From JBBIQH01 sp964475945 (lineage in GTDB: Archaea > Thermoproteota > Nitrososphaeria > Nitrososphaerales > Nitrosocaldaceae): 64,000 bases of DNA. The stretch lies in NCBI GenBank assembly GCA_964475945.1, contig CAYYYF010000001.1, positions 124,001-188,000 of the forward strand. The letters run 5' to 3'. Of the stretch, positions 16,071 to 25,806 are shown one piece after another. Made by a program: the position numbers and the translations under genes. A model generated the notes under the pieces. The model was not told the origin of the DNA, did no database searches, and saw nothing but the letters and a program-made list of their open reading frames with translations. Numbering within the stretch: position 1 is the first letter of the stretch; the number at the start of each line of letters is the position of its first letter.

Positions 16071-16167
16071 TAATAAAGTCTTTATATGATATTTCGGTAT
16101 TGATTTGGTATGAATTATGCATTTAATCTTTCTAATTATTTATATATTAAATAATTTATTGTATTAG

Positions 16168-17352
16168 TTATCTGGATTTAAGTGCAGATAATACAACCTC
16201 TGATAAACTTTTATCCATCATGCTAGGTATTATATGCCTCTCATCGAACCACTTGCTAGACCTTGTATACTCTGCTATTGCATATGCTACATCAACAAGC
16301 ATATCCCATTCTATCCTCTTTATATGCAAGTCTATAACTGCCCTCATAAGGTAAGGGAATACTAATGCATTATTTATCTGATTGTAATAATCAGATCTGC
16401 CTGTAGCAACTATCCTTGCATACTTGCTTGCTACATTTGGCATAACCTCTGGCTCTGGATTGGTTAATGCAAATACTATTGCATCCCTTGCCATGAGCCT
16501 TAGCATATCCCCGCTTATAAGATTTGATCTTCCAGATACGCCTATAAGCACATCTGAGCCCCTTAGTGCATCTATCAATGAACCGTTAAGGTTATCTGTA
16601 TTGGTTAACTCTGCTATCCTTAACTTGTATATGTTAATATTACCCTCATGCTCTAACCTCACTCTGCTTATTATACCCTTTGAGTCAAGCACTACTATAT
16701 TCCTTGGGTTAAACCTTCCATCCTTGTTATACCTGCTTATTATATTAACTATACCATACCCTGCTGCACCAGCACCAACTATGGTTATCCTTGCATTATC
16801 AATGCTCTTACCTACAAGCCTTAGGGCATTTATCAACGCTGCAAGCACTACAACTGCTGTGCCATGCTGATCATCATGGAATACTGGTATTGTTAGTTGT
16901 TCTTGTAATGCATCAACTATATCTAAGCACTTTGGTGACTCTATATCCTCTATGCTTACAGCAGCAAAGGATGGGCTTACAGCTTTGATTATGCTTACTA
17001 TCTCATCCTTATCATTAGTTGCAAGACATAATGGGAAGGCGTCTATACCAGCAAACTCCTTGAATATAACAGCCTTGCCCTCCATAACAGGTAATGATGC
17101 CTCGGCACCTATGTTGCCCAAGCCCAATACCCTTGAGCCATCCGTTACTATTGCTACTGTATTATGCTTTAATGTATACTTGTATGCATTCTCTTTATCC
17201 TTTGCTATCTCTTGAGCAACAGATGCAACTCCAGGAGTGTATATTATGCTTAGATCATCCATAGACCTTACCCTAACCTTGCTCCTTACCTCTATCTTGC
17301 CCCTTAACCTTGAATGTAGTTCTAATGCCCTACTATGCCATCTATCCAACAT
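16168..17352 (-). CDS. Malic enzyme (malate dehydrogenase, decarboxylating)
   Basis: NAD(P)-dependent malic enzyme of 394 residues making pyruvate and CO2 from malate. Conserved segments include the N-terminal LSIIYTPGVASVAQEIA, VAIVTDGSRVLGLGNIGAEA, MEGKAVIFKEFAGIDAFPL, the metal-binding PVFHDDQHGTA, the Rossmann VGAGAAGYGIV and FALTNPEPEVMP. The length fits the short bacterial/archaeal form without a phosphotransacetylase domain. Cofactor preference is not readable. Monocistronic. Confidence 0.93.
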   Translation of the reverse strand: MLDRWHSRALELHSRLRGKIEVRSKVRVRSMDDLSIIYTPGVASVAQEIAKDKENAYKYTLKHNTVAIVTDGSRVLGLGNIGAEASLPVMEGKAVIFKEFAGIDAFPLCLATNDKDEIVSIIKAVSPSFAAVSIEDIESPKCLDIVDALQEQLTIPVFHDDQHGTAVVVLAALINALRLVGKSIDNARITIVGAGAAGYGIVNIISRYNKDGRFNPRNIVVLDSKGIISRVRLEHEGNINIYKLRIAELTNTDNLNGSLIDALRGSDVLIGVSGRSNLISGDMLRLMARDAIVFALTNPEPEVMPNVASKYARIVATGRSDYYNQINNALVFPYLMRAVIDLHIKRIEWDMLVDVAYAIAEYTRSSKWFDERHIIPSMMDKSLSEVVLSALKSR

Positions 17353-17385
17353 ATACTAACTTGTATATCCACTCTTTAAATCTTG

Positions 17386-17559
17386 TTACTTAACTACTGT
17401 TACAGCAAGTATTGCTATAGCTATAAGAACTGAGCCTATAGAGCCTACTATAACCCTTAAGGTAAAGTTACTCTCCTCTATCATGAACCCTAATAGGAGC
17501 ACTGCTATACCTACTATAAGTATGCTCATGTAGCCATACATGTTAAGTAAAGGATTCAT
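17386..17559 (-). CDS. Small two-helix membrane protein
   Basis: A 57-residue protein starting MNPLLNMYGYMSILIVGIAV and ending ILAVTVVK. It has two predicted membrane helices (about 11-25 and 36-55) joined by a short charged loop, EESNFTLR. It is closely followed on the same strand after the HAD gene (9-nt spacing), suggesting co-transcription. I do not recognise a family. Coding status rests on the clean frame, the ATG and the membrane-protein composition. Confidence 0.6.
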   Translation of the reverse strand: MNPLLNMYGYMSILIVGIAVLLLGFMIEESNFTLRVIVGSIGSVLIAIAILAVTVVK

Positions 17560-17568
17560 ATACTTGAT

Positions 17569-18219
17569 CTACTGCATTAATATATTAATCAATTCACTTA
17601 GGGAGTGTATTGCATAATCATCATTTAACCTATAATCCCTGTCCATGAGTAGTGTCTGCATGCCTATGCCTCTAGGTATCATAAAGTCTTGCATCAGATT
17701 ATCACCAACATGCAGTATGCTCTTTGCATCAAGACTCAACTCATTGCATATACGCATGTAGAACTCCTTACTCTTCATCATGCCATATGATATGGATGAG
17801 AATACTCTATGCACATGTATAATCTTACTTAATACACTGATCTTCCTTCTTGCAATAACCGCTGGGTTGCATGTTGCTATTATAACCTTATAATTAAGCC
17901 TGTTAAGTAGTTGGATATCATCATACAGTGCAGATGTATAATCTAATCTATCCAGTAACTCCTCTACTGCTACCTTTAGATCAAACCTTTTGAACCAATA
18001 CTCCGGTATATACCATCTTATATCATTCTCTCCTACAGACTCATACTCCCTTACTACATGCTCTACTGCATCCTTTATGCTTATACCCCTCTCCTCTGCA
18101 AGAGCCTCTGGGATAAGTCTAAGCCAGAACTCATCATCCAAACCTTTCTTGAATAGTGTACCATCAAGGTCAAGGGATACTACCTTTAATACAGCAGTAT
18201 TGATCTTGCTAGCAGCAAT
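17569..18219 (-). CDS. HAD-superfamily hydrolase, unclear start codon
   Basis: Haloacid-dehalogenase-type phosphatase. Motif I, VVSLDLDGTLF with the nucleophile Asp, lies at about 18180-18148; motif II is VIIATCNPAV, the motif III lysine is probably in MMKSKEFYMRI, and motif IV is ILHVGDNLMQDF. The first ordinary start codon (TTG at 18141) comes after motif I and would delete the active site. The frame is open upstream to a TGA at 18234 and holds only non-standard candidates such as ATT at 18219. The gene overlaps the stop of the AAA ATPase gene, so translational coupling is likely. Substrate unknown. Confidence 0.78.
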   Translation of the reverse strand: MAASKINTAVLKVVSLDLDGTLFKKGLDDEFWLRLIPEALAEERGISIKDAVEHVVREYESVGENDIRWYIPEYWFKRFDLKVAVEELLDRLDYTSALYDDIQLLNRLNYKVIIATCNPAVIARRKISVLSKIIHVHRVFSSISYGMMKSKEFYMRICNELSLDAKSILHVGDNLMQDFMIPRGIGMQTLLMDRDYRLNDDYAIHSLSELINILMQ

Positions 18220-19805
18220 GCCTTCTCTATCTCAGCCTCACTTATTTCTTTCTTACTGTACCTCTGGTTGAAGTATATTAGATCTACAATCTTGCGTTTA
18301 TCAAGGTTTACAATGCTTAATCCATTGCTAGAGTTCATCCCTAGGTTTGTTAGCACGATAAGCCTATCTGCATCTATCCCCTCATGGTAGAGATCCTTTA
18401 TGCTCATGTAATCTCTATTTACCATAACAACTGTCATGCACCTCTTCATATTGCTATCAAGGTAAGATGCATCCATTCTAGAACCTGAACCGTTGATAGA
18501 GATATCATACTCTACCCTAGATACCTTGCCCTCCTGCTGGAGTAATGCTAGGAGGTTCTTAACTGCTTGTTTTAGCATACCCTCATCTAAACCATTGTTA
18601 TACTCCCTCCTTATCCTCATGAACTCTGCTATAGGGGTATTCATGATACTACCTCTAACCCTTAACCCTGGGTATGCATGGTTTATAGCATCCTCTATAG
18701 CATCTTCTGTTATTACCCTCTCACCCCTCATCTTTGCACCCTCCATTGCATGGTATAGTATGTTAAGCAGGGATCTTATGTTCCTGAACTCAACGAACTC
18801 GTCATACACAACCTTTATCTTACCTGCTAGATCATCCTCATTTACATCTGCATTAGCATCAACCCTTATATACTCCAATGCTATATCAACCAACTCATCA
18901 AATGTGCTTGAGCCTACCAGATCGATCTTGTAGTTTGCCTTCTCTAGCCTATCAAATAATGATGGGTTGCTACCCCTTATAGCATCATACACTGCTGGAG
19001 TGGTTATTAAGAGTAGCACAGTAGATCTTGTATGTGCATTTATCAGAGCTTTGACAAAGTCCATAGAGTCTGGATTGTTATCGAACTCATCTATCTCAAG
19101 TAGAGTTAACTTATTCAAGAACCTCATGTTTATACTTGCTACCGCATCAAGTATTGAGAGCATATCCTCGAGACTTGTTATATCATTAGCATTAATCTCT
19201 CTGTTTATAACCTTCCTTATCACATGCAACTCACTACTACTGTAATCTGTGAATACATCCTCAAGATACTTTGTATCAGGCTGCCTTGAACCAGAGTTTA
19301 CCTCACTGGCAAGTCTCTCTATGTTGTTAAAGAAGAATGATGCCCTAAAGAACTTCTTTGCATATTTATTACCTTGCAGTGCATGATCCTTTATATGCTT
19401 GATTATCCTATGCCTTAACTCATCTATATAATCCTGGCTGAAGCCCTTTAATAAGCCAGAGAAGAGCCCCTGCATTGTTTTAGGGGATATAGTGCTAAGA
19501 TCAAGGTAGGAGCATACAGCATTGTTAACCAACTGCTTGACATGTAATGCAAGATGAGTCTTCCCTGTACCTATATCCTGCACAACTGTTACAACCCTGA
19601 AGTCATCCATGCTACCATCCTTACTCACCTTCTCATAGAGATCGTTTATGCAGTTAAGTATTGCATCTCTAGCCTCTCTATGCCTCTTGCCACCTAGCAC
19701 TCTGGCATTATGGATAGTTGGGGTTGGGTTACTTGGGAATGGGTTTACTGATAGTCCATAAGGGTATAGGCTATTAGTGCTATGCATAACCTGCATCATA
19801 CTCAT
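18186..19805 (-). CDS. AAA-type ATPase, uncharacterised, partner of coiled-coil protein
   Basis: This 539-residue P-loop ATPase is of the Orc/Cdc6-like or AAA_16 style. The Walker A is QDIGTGKT (residues 76-83), the Walker B LTLLEIDE (233-240) with a sensor-like LLLITTPAVYD. A C-terminal region (residues ~390-539) ends in SRMDASYLDSNMKRCMTVVMVN, which recalls a degenerate restriction-endonuclease-like strand pattern; that is weak. It overlaps the upstream coiled-coil gene by 4 nt. No transporter or replication gene is next to it. A role in chromosome organisation or segregation is conceivable but not shown. Confidence 0.75.
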   Translation of the reverse strand: MSMMQVMHSTNSLYPYGLSVNPFPSNPTPTIHNARVLGGKRHREARDAILNCINDLYEKVSKDGSMDDFRVVTVVQDIGTGKTHLALHVKQLVNNAVCSYLDLSTISPKTMQGLFSGLLKGFSQDYIDELRHRIIKHIKDHALQGNKYAKKFFRASFFFNNIERLASEVNSGSRQPDTKYLEDVFTDYSSSELHVIRKVINREINANDITSLEDMLSILDAVASINMRFLNKLTLLEIDEFDNNPDSMDFVKALINAHTRSTVLLLITTPAVYDAIRGSNPSLFDRLEKANYKIDLVGSSTFDELVDIALEYIRVDANADVNEDDLAGKIKVVYDEFVEFRNIRSLLNILYHAMEGAKMRGERVITEDAIEDAINHAYPGLRVRGSIMNTPIAEFMRIRREYNNGLDEGMLKQAVKNLLALLQQEGKVSRVEYDISINGSGSRMDASYLDSNMKRCMTVVMVNRDYMSIKDLYHEGIDADRLIVLTNLGMNSSNGLSIVNLDKRKIVDLIYFNQRYSKKEISEAEIEKALLLARSILLY

Positions 19806-21019
19806 ATCCTCCTTACAAATCCATGTATAAGCCCCCTAATAACTACACCCTCCTGCCCTCCAGATGAGAGTTCATACCTGTTGTTGTAGTGCTCTATAAG
19901 CTGTGCAACTAGGGCATAGAACTCATGTGCAGATATGTTATATCTTCTGCACATCCTCTCTCTCATACTAGCCAACTCAACCCAGCCTATGGATGATGAT
20001 GACTCTGCCAGCATCCTATCAAAGTCTATCCTAAACTGCTCTAGCGTTACTGTATCATATGAATTACCATTCCCATTCTTACCATCTACACTTGCCTTTA
20101 TAGTGTTAAGTGTAGCAAAGATATCATCTACACTACTTGCCACCTCGTTTATGTATGATATCTTTTCACTCAACTCACTCTTCACCTCCAATAGATCCTT
20201 GGTTATGCTATCTACTCTACTATGCAATTCACTTACTATGCTTGATTCAATCCTTCCTATGCTATCCTCTAAATTATTTAACCTCTTATCTATATCATCA
20301 TTGAATGACCTCTGCTCGTTAACTACTGAGGCAAGTCTTGAGTCTACATATGCCCTTGATGCATCTATCCCTTCCCTTATCCTCTCATTCAACTCATTTA
20401 TCATCTCATTAAGCAATTTGATATCTTTAACCTCATCATTAAGGTTGCTTGCAACAGATCTTACATTAGCATCTAGCATGGCAATCTTCTCACTTAACTC
20501 TGAGTTAATACGTGATAACTTTGCATCAGCATTGCTTATACTCTTATCCAACTCCTCCAACATATGATTTATTGAGGATGTTCTTGAGTTTAGCTCATCC
20601 TTTAATGTAGATATTTCATTACCAAGAGAAGAGTAATTAGAGATAATATTATCTATTGAACCCTTGATCTTAAGTAACTCTTTATTAAGGTTAGTAACCC
20701 TCTCATCTACTATACCTATTACCATCTCCCTTATCATATCCTCTAACTCTATCTTGCTTAGAACTTCCTTCTCCCTGAGCATCAACTCCTGCAGTAACCT
20801 TAGTCTAGGATCCTTCTCTAGGATATACCTTAAGTAACCGTCCTTACTCCAGTATGTTATTGCACCATTCTTCTTATCCATGAAGACTAAACCTTGTGAT
20901 ACAAGTTCTTCTAGATGCTTATCTACATCCTTACCAAACTCCTTCCTAAGATCAACCCTTCTAATACCGTATATTCCAGAGGACTCTATTCTATTATATA
21001 CCTCACTGCCCATTAACAT
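19802..21019 (-). CDS. Winged-helix plus long coiled-coil protein
   Basis: This 405-residue protein has an N-terminal winged-helix-like domain (residues ~1-70: YNRIESSGIYGIRRVDLRKE, VDKHLEELVSQGLVF). A long heptad-rich coiled coil follows (about 90-310, with repeats such as SNADAKLSRINSELSEKIAM), and then a C-terminal helical domain beginning YDTVTLEQFRIDFDRM. The layout resembles kleisin/SMC-associated or ParB-like partners of ATPases. It forms a 4-nt-overlapping operon with the AAA ATPase and is first in the unit. No named family recognised. Confidence 0.72.
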   Translation of the reverse strand: MLMGSEVYNRIESSGIYGIRRVDLRKEFGKDVDKHLEELVSQGLVFMDKKNGAITYWSKDGYLRYILEKDPRLRLLQELMLREKEVLSKIELEDMIREMVIGIVDERVTNLNKELLKIKGSIDNIISNYSSLGNEISTLKDELNSRTSSINHMLEELDKSISNADAKLSRINSELSEKIAMLDANVRSVASNLNDEVKDIKLLNEMINELNERIREGIDASRAYVDSRLASVVNEQRSFNDDIDKRLNNLEDSIGRIESSIVSELHSRVDSITKDLLEVKSELSEKISYINEVASSVDDIFATLNTIKASVDGKNGNGNSYDTVTLEQFRIDFDRMLAESSSSIGWVELASMRERMCRRYNISAHEFYALVAQLIEHYNNRYELSSGGQEGVVIRGLIHGFVRRI

Positions 21020-21102
21020 GAGTAGGAATTTACTATTAATTATTTAGCCCTATGTGTTATCATTTTTCATGCTATATGTTAATTTAATTTGATATAAGGC
21101 AA

Positions 21103-21738
21103 CTACACACATGCCTCTAATGCCTTAACTATACTCATAACCCTATCATATGAGCACTCTATATGCTTAATAACCTCATCAATACTTGAGGTGTAGTAGT
21201 GTAGAGATATTAAGTATTCACATTCATCTGTAGAGTCTATCTCCATCTTGCTCCATGGTGCATTAAGATCTGAGTCCTTGGATACAAACTCTAGTTTGCC
21301 GAATGGGTTCCTATGCACTATATAACCTGAGAACTCATCTACACCATCTAAACTCTTTACACCTGCTATAACCTTGCTGGCATCGTTACCATCATTAACC
21401 CATGAGTTTATTAGTAATGAGCATGCATTAACCTCTATGCGCTTATTAAGCATATCAGCAAGTATGAACCTTACTGTATTGATATGATTTATGAAGGATC
21501 TTAATTCATCCTTGCTTATGCCTATTGCTGCTGTATTTATAGCCTTACCCTTTACCCTTGTGAACCTTGATAACCTTATGGTAAACTTCCCTTTAGATAG
21601 TATACCTTGCTCCTCATTAAGTAGTGAGAACCCATAGCCCATGAATGCCTTTATGAATGCATCCTTATCATTAAGAAGCACATGCTTGAAGAAGATCTCT
21701 AACGTTACTGTGAACCTAGCAGTGCTCAAGTCAATCAA
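21103..21738 (-). CDS. Conserved hypothetical protein
   Basis: This soluble protein of 211 residues starts MIDLSTARFTVTLEIFFKHV and contains NTAAIGISKDELRSFINHIN and SGYIVHRNPFGKLEFVSKDS. It has mixed alpha/beta composition, no membrane segment and no motif that I recognise. The start overlaps the stop of the upstream dehydrogenase by 8 nt, so the two are probably co-translated. Confidence 0.6.
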   Translation of the reverse strand: MIDLSTARFTVTLEIFFKHVLLNDKDAFIKAFMGYGFSLLNEEQGILSKGKFTIRLSRFTRVKGKAINTAAIGISKDELRSFINHINTVRFILADMLNKRIEVNACSLLINSWVNDGNDASKVIAGVKSLDGVDEFSGYIVHRNPFGKLEFVSKDSDLNAPWSKMEIDSTDECEYLISLHYYTSSIDEVIKHIECSYDRVMSIVKALEACV

Positions 21739-22765
21739 CCCTTAGGACTATCTTGCCAAAGTGATGGTTCATCTCCATCCTTGCATGTGCAAGCATAGCA
21801 TCCTCCAATGCAAATATAGTATCTATTACAGGCCTTATGTTATGTTTATACATGAACTCAAGCATCCCAAGCATCTCAGCCTTTGTGCCTAGGTATGCAC
21901 CTACTATACTTGCAAGGCTGTTGTATAGAATTCTAATCTCAACTGTTACATGCTCACCTGCTGTAGCACCACATACCATAACAACCCCTCCCTTCCTTAC
22001 ACACCTTATACTCCTATCCCATATACCTATCTGGTCTATAACTATGCTAACCCCTTCATTCCCTGTTATATCCATAACCTCGCTTACTATATCCTTCTCA
22101 TTCCTATCTATAACATGGTCTGCATACTTGGATGCCCTGCTTAACTTGTCCTTATCCCCAACGGTTGTTATAACATTTAAGCCTAGTGCTTTAGCGAACT
22201 GTATGCTTGCTATACCTACACCACTACCAGCAGAGTAGATAAGAATATTCTTATCATCTATAGAGTTCATCCGTGCTATATCTAAAGCCCTCTTTAACAT
22301 GCTGTATGCTGTTAGGTATGCTACCCCGAGAGCACTAGCCTCCTCATAACTTAGCCATTTAGGCATTCTAATTATATTCCTGTATGGTACCTTTACATAC
22401 TGTGCATAGCCACCATGCCAATCACTGAACCCCCCTATTATATTGAACTCCTTGCATAGATTCTCCCTTCCATTCAAGCAGTATATGCACCTATTGCAAC
22501 CTATCCCAGGGTATACAAGTATAGGCTCATCTGCATTAAACTCACCTATGCTATTCACAAGGTAGCCTGCGAAGTCACATCCAAGTATATGGGGAAATCT
22601 AAGACTTCTGCCTGGCAAGCCCTTCCTTACCCATATATCAAGTCTATTCACTGAGCATGCCTTAACCCTTACAAGGGCTTCGTCCTTGCTGCATAAAGGC
22701 TCTGGGAACTCCTCATAGACTAACTTGTCTACTCCTCCATGTTCATGTAGCACAACAGCCTTCAT
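21731..22765 (-). CDS. Zn-dependent alcohol dehydrogenase / quinone-reductase-like MDR protein
   Basis: Medium-chain dehydrogenase of 344 residues. It shows the N-terminal GroES-like domain (HEHGGVDKLVYEEFPEP), the catalytic zinc site region FPHILGCDFAGYL, a full four-cysteine structural-zinc loop (CNRCIYCLNGRENLC) and the nucleotide-binding YSAGSGVGIASIQFAKALGL. The SAGSGVG form is typical of quinone-oxidoreductase-like branches. Substrate unknown. It lies 21 nt downstream of valS on the same strand and overlaps the hypothetical gene after it. Confidence 0.88.
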   Translation of the reverse strand: MKAVVLHEHGGVDKLVYEEFPEPLCSKDEALVRVKACSVNRLDIWVRKGLPGRSLRFPHILGCDFAGYLVNSIGEFNADEPILVYPGIGCNRCIYCLNGRENLCKEFNIIGGFSDWHGGYAQYVKVPYRNIIRMPKWLSYEEASALGVAYLTAYSMLKRALDIARMNSIDDKNILIYSAGSGVGIASIQFAKALGLNVITTVGDKDKLSRASKYADHVIDRNEKDIVSEVMDITGNEGVSIVIDQIGIWDRSIRCVRKGGVVMVCGATAGEHVTVEIRILYNSLASIVGAYLGTKAEMLGMLEFMYKHNIRPVIDTIFALEDAMLAHARMEMNHHFGKIVLRVD

Positions 22766-22786
22766 ACCCTTGCTTAATCATTACTA

Positions 22787-25129
22787 TTACTTAATGTTAT
22801 GCATTGCAATGAGATCCTTCCTGAAAGGCTTAAGCTCATTTGGTATAGCAATAGAGATAGGATCCTTCAACGACTTGCCTTGGCTCTTCTTCATATTCCA
22901 TACTGATGAGTTGAACTCAACTATCATACTTGTATACCTACTCATGTCTATATCATACTCTACCTTAGGGAACCTGCTAAGGTGTATACTCTTACCCTTA
23001 GAGTATACTGCCCTCCATATATGATCTGTTATGAACGGTGTTATAGGTGCAAGTAGTAGCAGTATGGTTGATAAGCACTTATGCAGTGTATAGCATGCAG
23101 ATATCTGCTCCTGCTCACTGAAGCCTTGAGCGTATGCCCTAGCCTTAACCATCTCTATGTAATGGGGTGCAAATAGATTCCATAGGAAATCCCTAACCGC
23201 ATTTGATGCTACAAAGAAGTTAAACTCATTATAACCTTTCATGCACCTATCAACAAGCATGGATAACTCTGCTAGTATCCATCTATCTGTAGCCTCTAAT
23301 GCATCTACATCCATGTTATCTATAAGTGGGAAAGATGATACGAATCTAGCAGTATTCCATAGCTTGGTTAAGAACTTCTGCATCCCTGCTATCCTCTGTT
23401 CTGAGCATCTAAAGTCATAGCCTAGGTTAACCTCACTTGCACTCCAGAACCTGAAGGTATCCGCACCATAGCGTTTTATTATGGGTAAGGGATCTATAAC
23501 ATTACCCTTGCTCTTGCTCATCCTCTCCCCCTTCTCATCCAAGCCATAGCCCATTATCCATGCACTAGAGAATGGCACTTTACCTGTTAGTTGGTAGCAT
23601 CTTAATATTGTGTAGTATAGCCACGTCCTTACTATATCCTTTGCCTGAGGCCTTAATGCTGCTGGATAGGTATAGTTGAAGAACTCCTCATCCTTACCAT
23701 ACCTTGATATGAAGAGTGGTGTTATGCTAGAGTCCATCCATGTATCAAATGTCCTCTCCTCCCCTACAAACTCTCTACCATTGCAGTATGCGCACTTGTC
23801 AAATGAGGGCTTCTCCTTCCATGGTCTATAGTATCTACCCTTCTCAGGTAGATTTGGTCTACCACATTGCTTGCAGTACCATATGGGTATTTCAGTAGCA
23901 TAGAACCTCCTCCTTGAGATAGGCCAGTCTATGGTTATGGAGTTCAACCAGTTAAGTAGTATATGTCTATGCATCTCTGGGTAGAATCTCATGCTATATA
24001 CCTTTTCCTTAAGTATATTTATGAAATCTAACTGCTTCAAGTAGAACTCCTTCATGGGTATTATCTCTATTGGTGTATTACTCCTCTCACATACAGGAGT
24101 TCTATGCATTATCTCCTCTACCTGTACAACCAAGCCCTCTGCCTTGAGATCCTCTATTATAGCACTTCTAGCATCCTTAACCTTCATCCCTGCATACTTG
24201 CCTGCATTGATGCTCATGAGCCCATCTGCACATATAGCAATAACCTCCTGCAAGCCTAGCTCCCTGAATAACCTAACATCATTATGATCCCCATAGCTGC
24301 ATACCATAACTGCACCAGATCCAAAGCTCATATCAGCAGATGGATGGGGTATTATCCTAACATCATTCTTGTATATAGGCACTATTGCATTCTTACCATG
24401 TATATCCTTGTATCTAGGATCATCTGGGTTTACTATTACTGCCTTACATGAGCATAACAACTCTGGTCTTGTTGTTGCTATAGTTATGCTAGAGCCATCA
24501 GGCTCTACATTAAATTTAATGTATACTAGTTTGGTAGGCATCTCCTTATACACTACCTCAGCATCAGCTATAGTTGTTCCACACTCATAACAGTAGTTGT
24601 TCGGTCTGTTAGCCTCATATACTAAGCCTCTATTCCATAGATCTATGAAGGTTGCTTGAGTAAGTGTCCTAAACTCCTCAGAGTCTGTCCTGTAGTAATT
24701 ATCAAGTGTGCCACTAAGCCCTAACCTCCTCATTATCTCTACCATCTCCTGCTCTAACTCATCCAATGCTTGCTTGCATAACTCTAGGAACCTTTCCCTA
24801 CCTATGCTTCTCATGCTTACCTTATACCTCTTCTCCGTGTATATCTCAACAGGTAAGCCATTCCTATCTATCCCTATAGGGAAGTATACATTGTAGCCTA
24901 GCATCCTTGCTGTCCTTGCTATCATATCTATCTGAGCATAGTGTGCAGCAGCACCTATATGCCAAGGCCTACCCGATGGGTAAGGTGGAGGGGTATCTAT
25001 TACGAATGGTTTCCTTGAATGATCAACCTTAAACTCATAAAGGCTCTTCTCCTCATCCCATATCTTAAGCAACTCCTCCTCTATGCTAGCATCCCATACC
25101 TTCTCCTTTATCTTAGGCTCCATATGCAT
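22787..25129 (-). CDS. valS: Valyl-tRNA synthetase (archaeal type)
   Basis: Class I aminoacyl-tRNA synthetase of 780 residues, charging tRNA-Val. It has the HIGH-like motif RPWHIGAAAHYAQID near residue 55, a CP1 editing domain (TTRPELLCSCKAVIVNPDD, FGSGAVMVCSYGDHND), zinc-knuckle cysteines (CYECGTTIADAE; CKQCGRPNLPEKG with CAYCNGREF) and the KMSKS loop RMSKSKGNVIDPLPIIKRYG. The GADTFRFWSASEVNLG segment fits ValRS rather than IleRS or LeuRS. The C-terminal tail is short compared with bacterial enzymes. It lies between QueC and the dehydrogenase on the same strand. Confidence 0.94.
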   Translation of the reverse strand: MHMEPKIKEKVWDASIEEELLKIWDEEKSLYEFKVDHSRKPFVIDTPPPYPSGRPWHIGAAAHYAQIDMIARTARMLGYNVYFPIGIDRNGLPVEIYTEKRYKVSMRSIGRERFLELCKQALDELEQEMVEIMRRLGLSGTLDNYYRTDSEEFRTLTQATFIDLWNRGLVYEANRPNNYCYECGTTIADAEVVYKEMPTKLVYIKFNVEPDGSSITIATTRPELLCSCKAVIVNPDDPRYKDIHGKNAIVPIYKNDVRIIPHPSADMSFGSGAVMVCSYGDHNDVRLFRELGLQEVIAICADGLMSINAGKYAGMKVKDARSAIIEDLKAEGLVVQVEEIMHRTPVCERSNTPIEIIPMKEFYLKQLDFINILKEKVYSMRFYPEMHRHILLNWLNSITIDWPISRRRFYATEIPIWYCKQCGRPNLPEKGRYYRPWKEKPSFDKCAYCNGREFVGEERTFDTWMDSSITPLFISRYGKDEEFFNYTYPAALRPQAKDIVRTWLYYTILRCYQLTGKVPFSSAWIMGYGLDEKGERMSKSKGNVIDPLPIIKRYGADTFRFWSASEVNLGYDFRCSEQRIAGMQKFLTKLWNTARFVSSFPLIDNMDVDALEATDRWILAELSMLVDRCMKGYNEFNFFVASNAVRDFLWNLFAPHYIEMVKARAYAQGFSEQEQISACYTLHKCLSTILLLLAPITPFITDHIWRAVYSKGKSIHLSRFPKVEYDIDMSRYTSMIVEFNSSVWNMKKSQGKSLKDPISIAIPNELKPFRKDLIAMHNIK

Positions 25130-25157
25130 TATCCTTACAGTAATAACCTTAAATATA

Positions 25158-25787
25158 TCATACTATACCTAGGTTCTTGAATACCTCTTGTCTTGATATG
25201 CAACCATTGCATCTACCACAAGGCTCATCTACCCTTAGATGACAGCTCCATGTATACTCTAATGGTACCCCAAGGTCTAATGCTAACCTTACTACACCAT
25301 ACTTATCAAGATCTGCTAATGGTAGGATTATCTCTACAGGCTCACTTAGCATGAAACCTTGCTTGAATAGCCAGTTTATCTTATCTATATACTCCTTACT
25401 TGCATCCTTGAAGAATAGCATATCCTCCTTTATATGCCCCCCTACTATCCACCTTGCCTCCATATACTCTGCTAGATGTGCTGCTATAGCATAGAATAGC
25501 AGGTTCTTGGATGGTATGTAGAATGGCCATCTAGCATCACTACTCTTATACTTTGGGCTTGAGTAACCATATACGTTGAATGCCTCCATAATGAATGGAG
25601 CCTCTACCTCCTTGAGTTGAACCCCTGCTTCCCTTGCTATTATTCTACTGGCCTCTATCTCCTTAACCCATCTGTTATGGTAGTTTACTGTAAGCGCATA
25701 GGTCTCATAGCCCTTGCTCTTTGCCCAGTATAGGCATGTTGAGGAGTCTATTCCTCCAGATAGTAGCACTAATGCTCTATTGCTCAA
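25158..25787 (-). CDS. queC: 7-cyano-7-deazaguanine synthase
   Basis: QueC makes preQ0 from 7-carboxy-7-deazaguanine, ATP and ammonia; in archaea preQ0 feeds tRNA archaeosine. The PP-loop LLSGGIDSSTCLYWAKSKGY is at residues 8-27 (shown as LLSGGIDSSTCLY), and the C-terminal zinc site CGRCNGCISRQEVF completes the family pattern with a nearby Cys in WSCHL. Length 209 is normal. It is 19 nt from the QueD-like gene upstream, forming a deazaguanine cluster. Confidence 0.93.
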   Translation of the reverse strand: MSNRALVLLSGGIDSSTCLYWAKSKGYETYALTVNYHNRWVKEIEASRIIAREAGVQLKEVEAPFIMEAFNVYGYSSPKYKSSDARWPFYIPSKNLLFYAIAAHLAEYMEARWIVGGHIKEDMLFFKDASKEYIDKINWLFKQGFMLSEPVEIILPLADLDKYGVVRLALDLGVPLEYTWSCHLRVDEPCGRCNGCISRQEVFKNLGIV

Positions 25788-25806
25788 GACACCTTCCTAC
25801 TACCTA

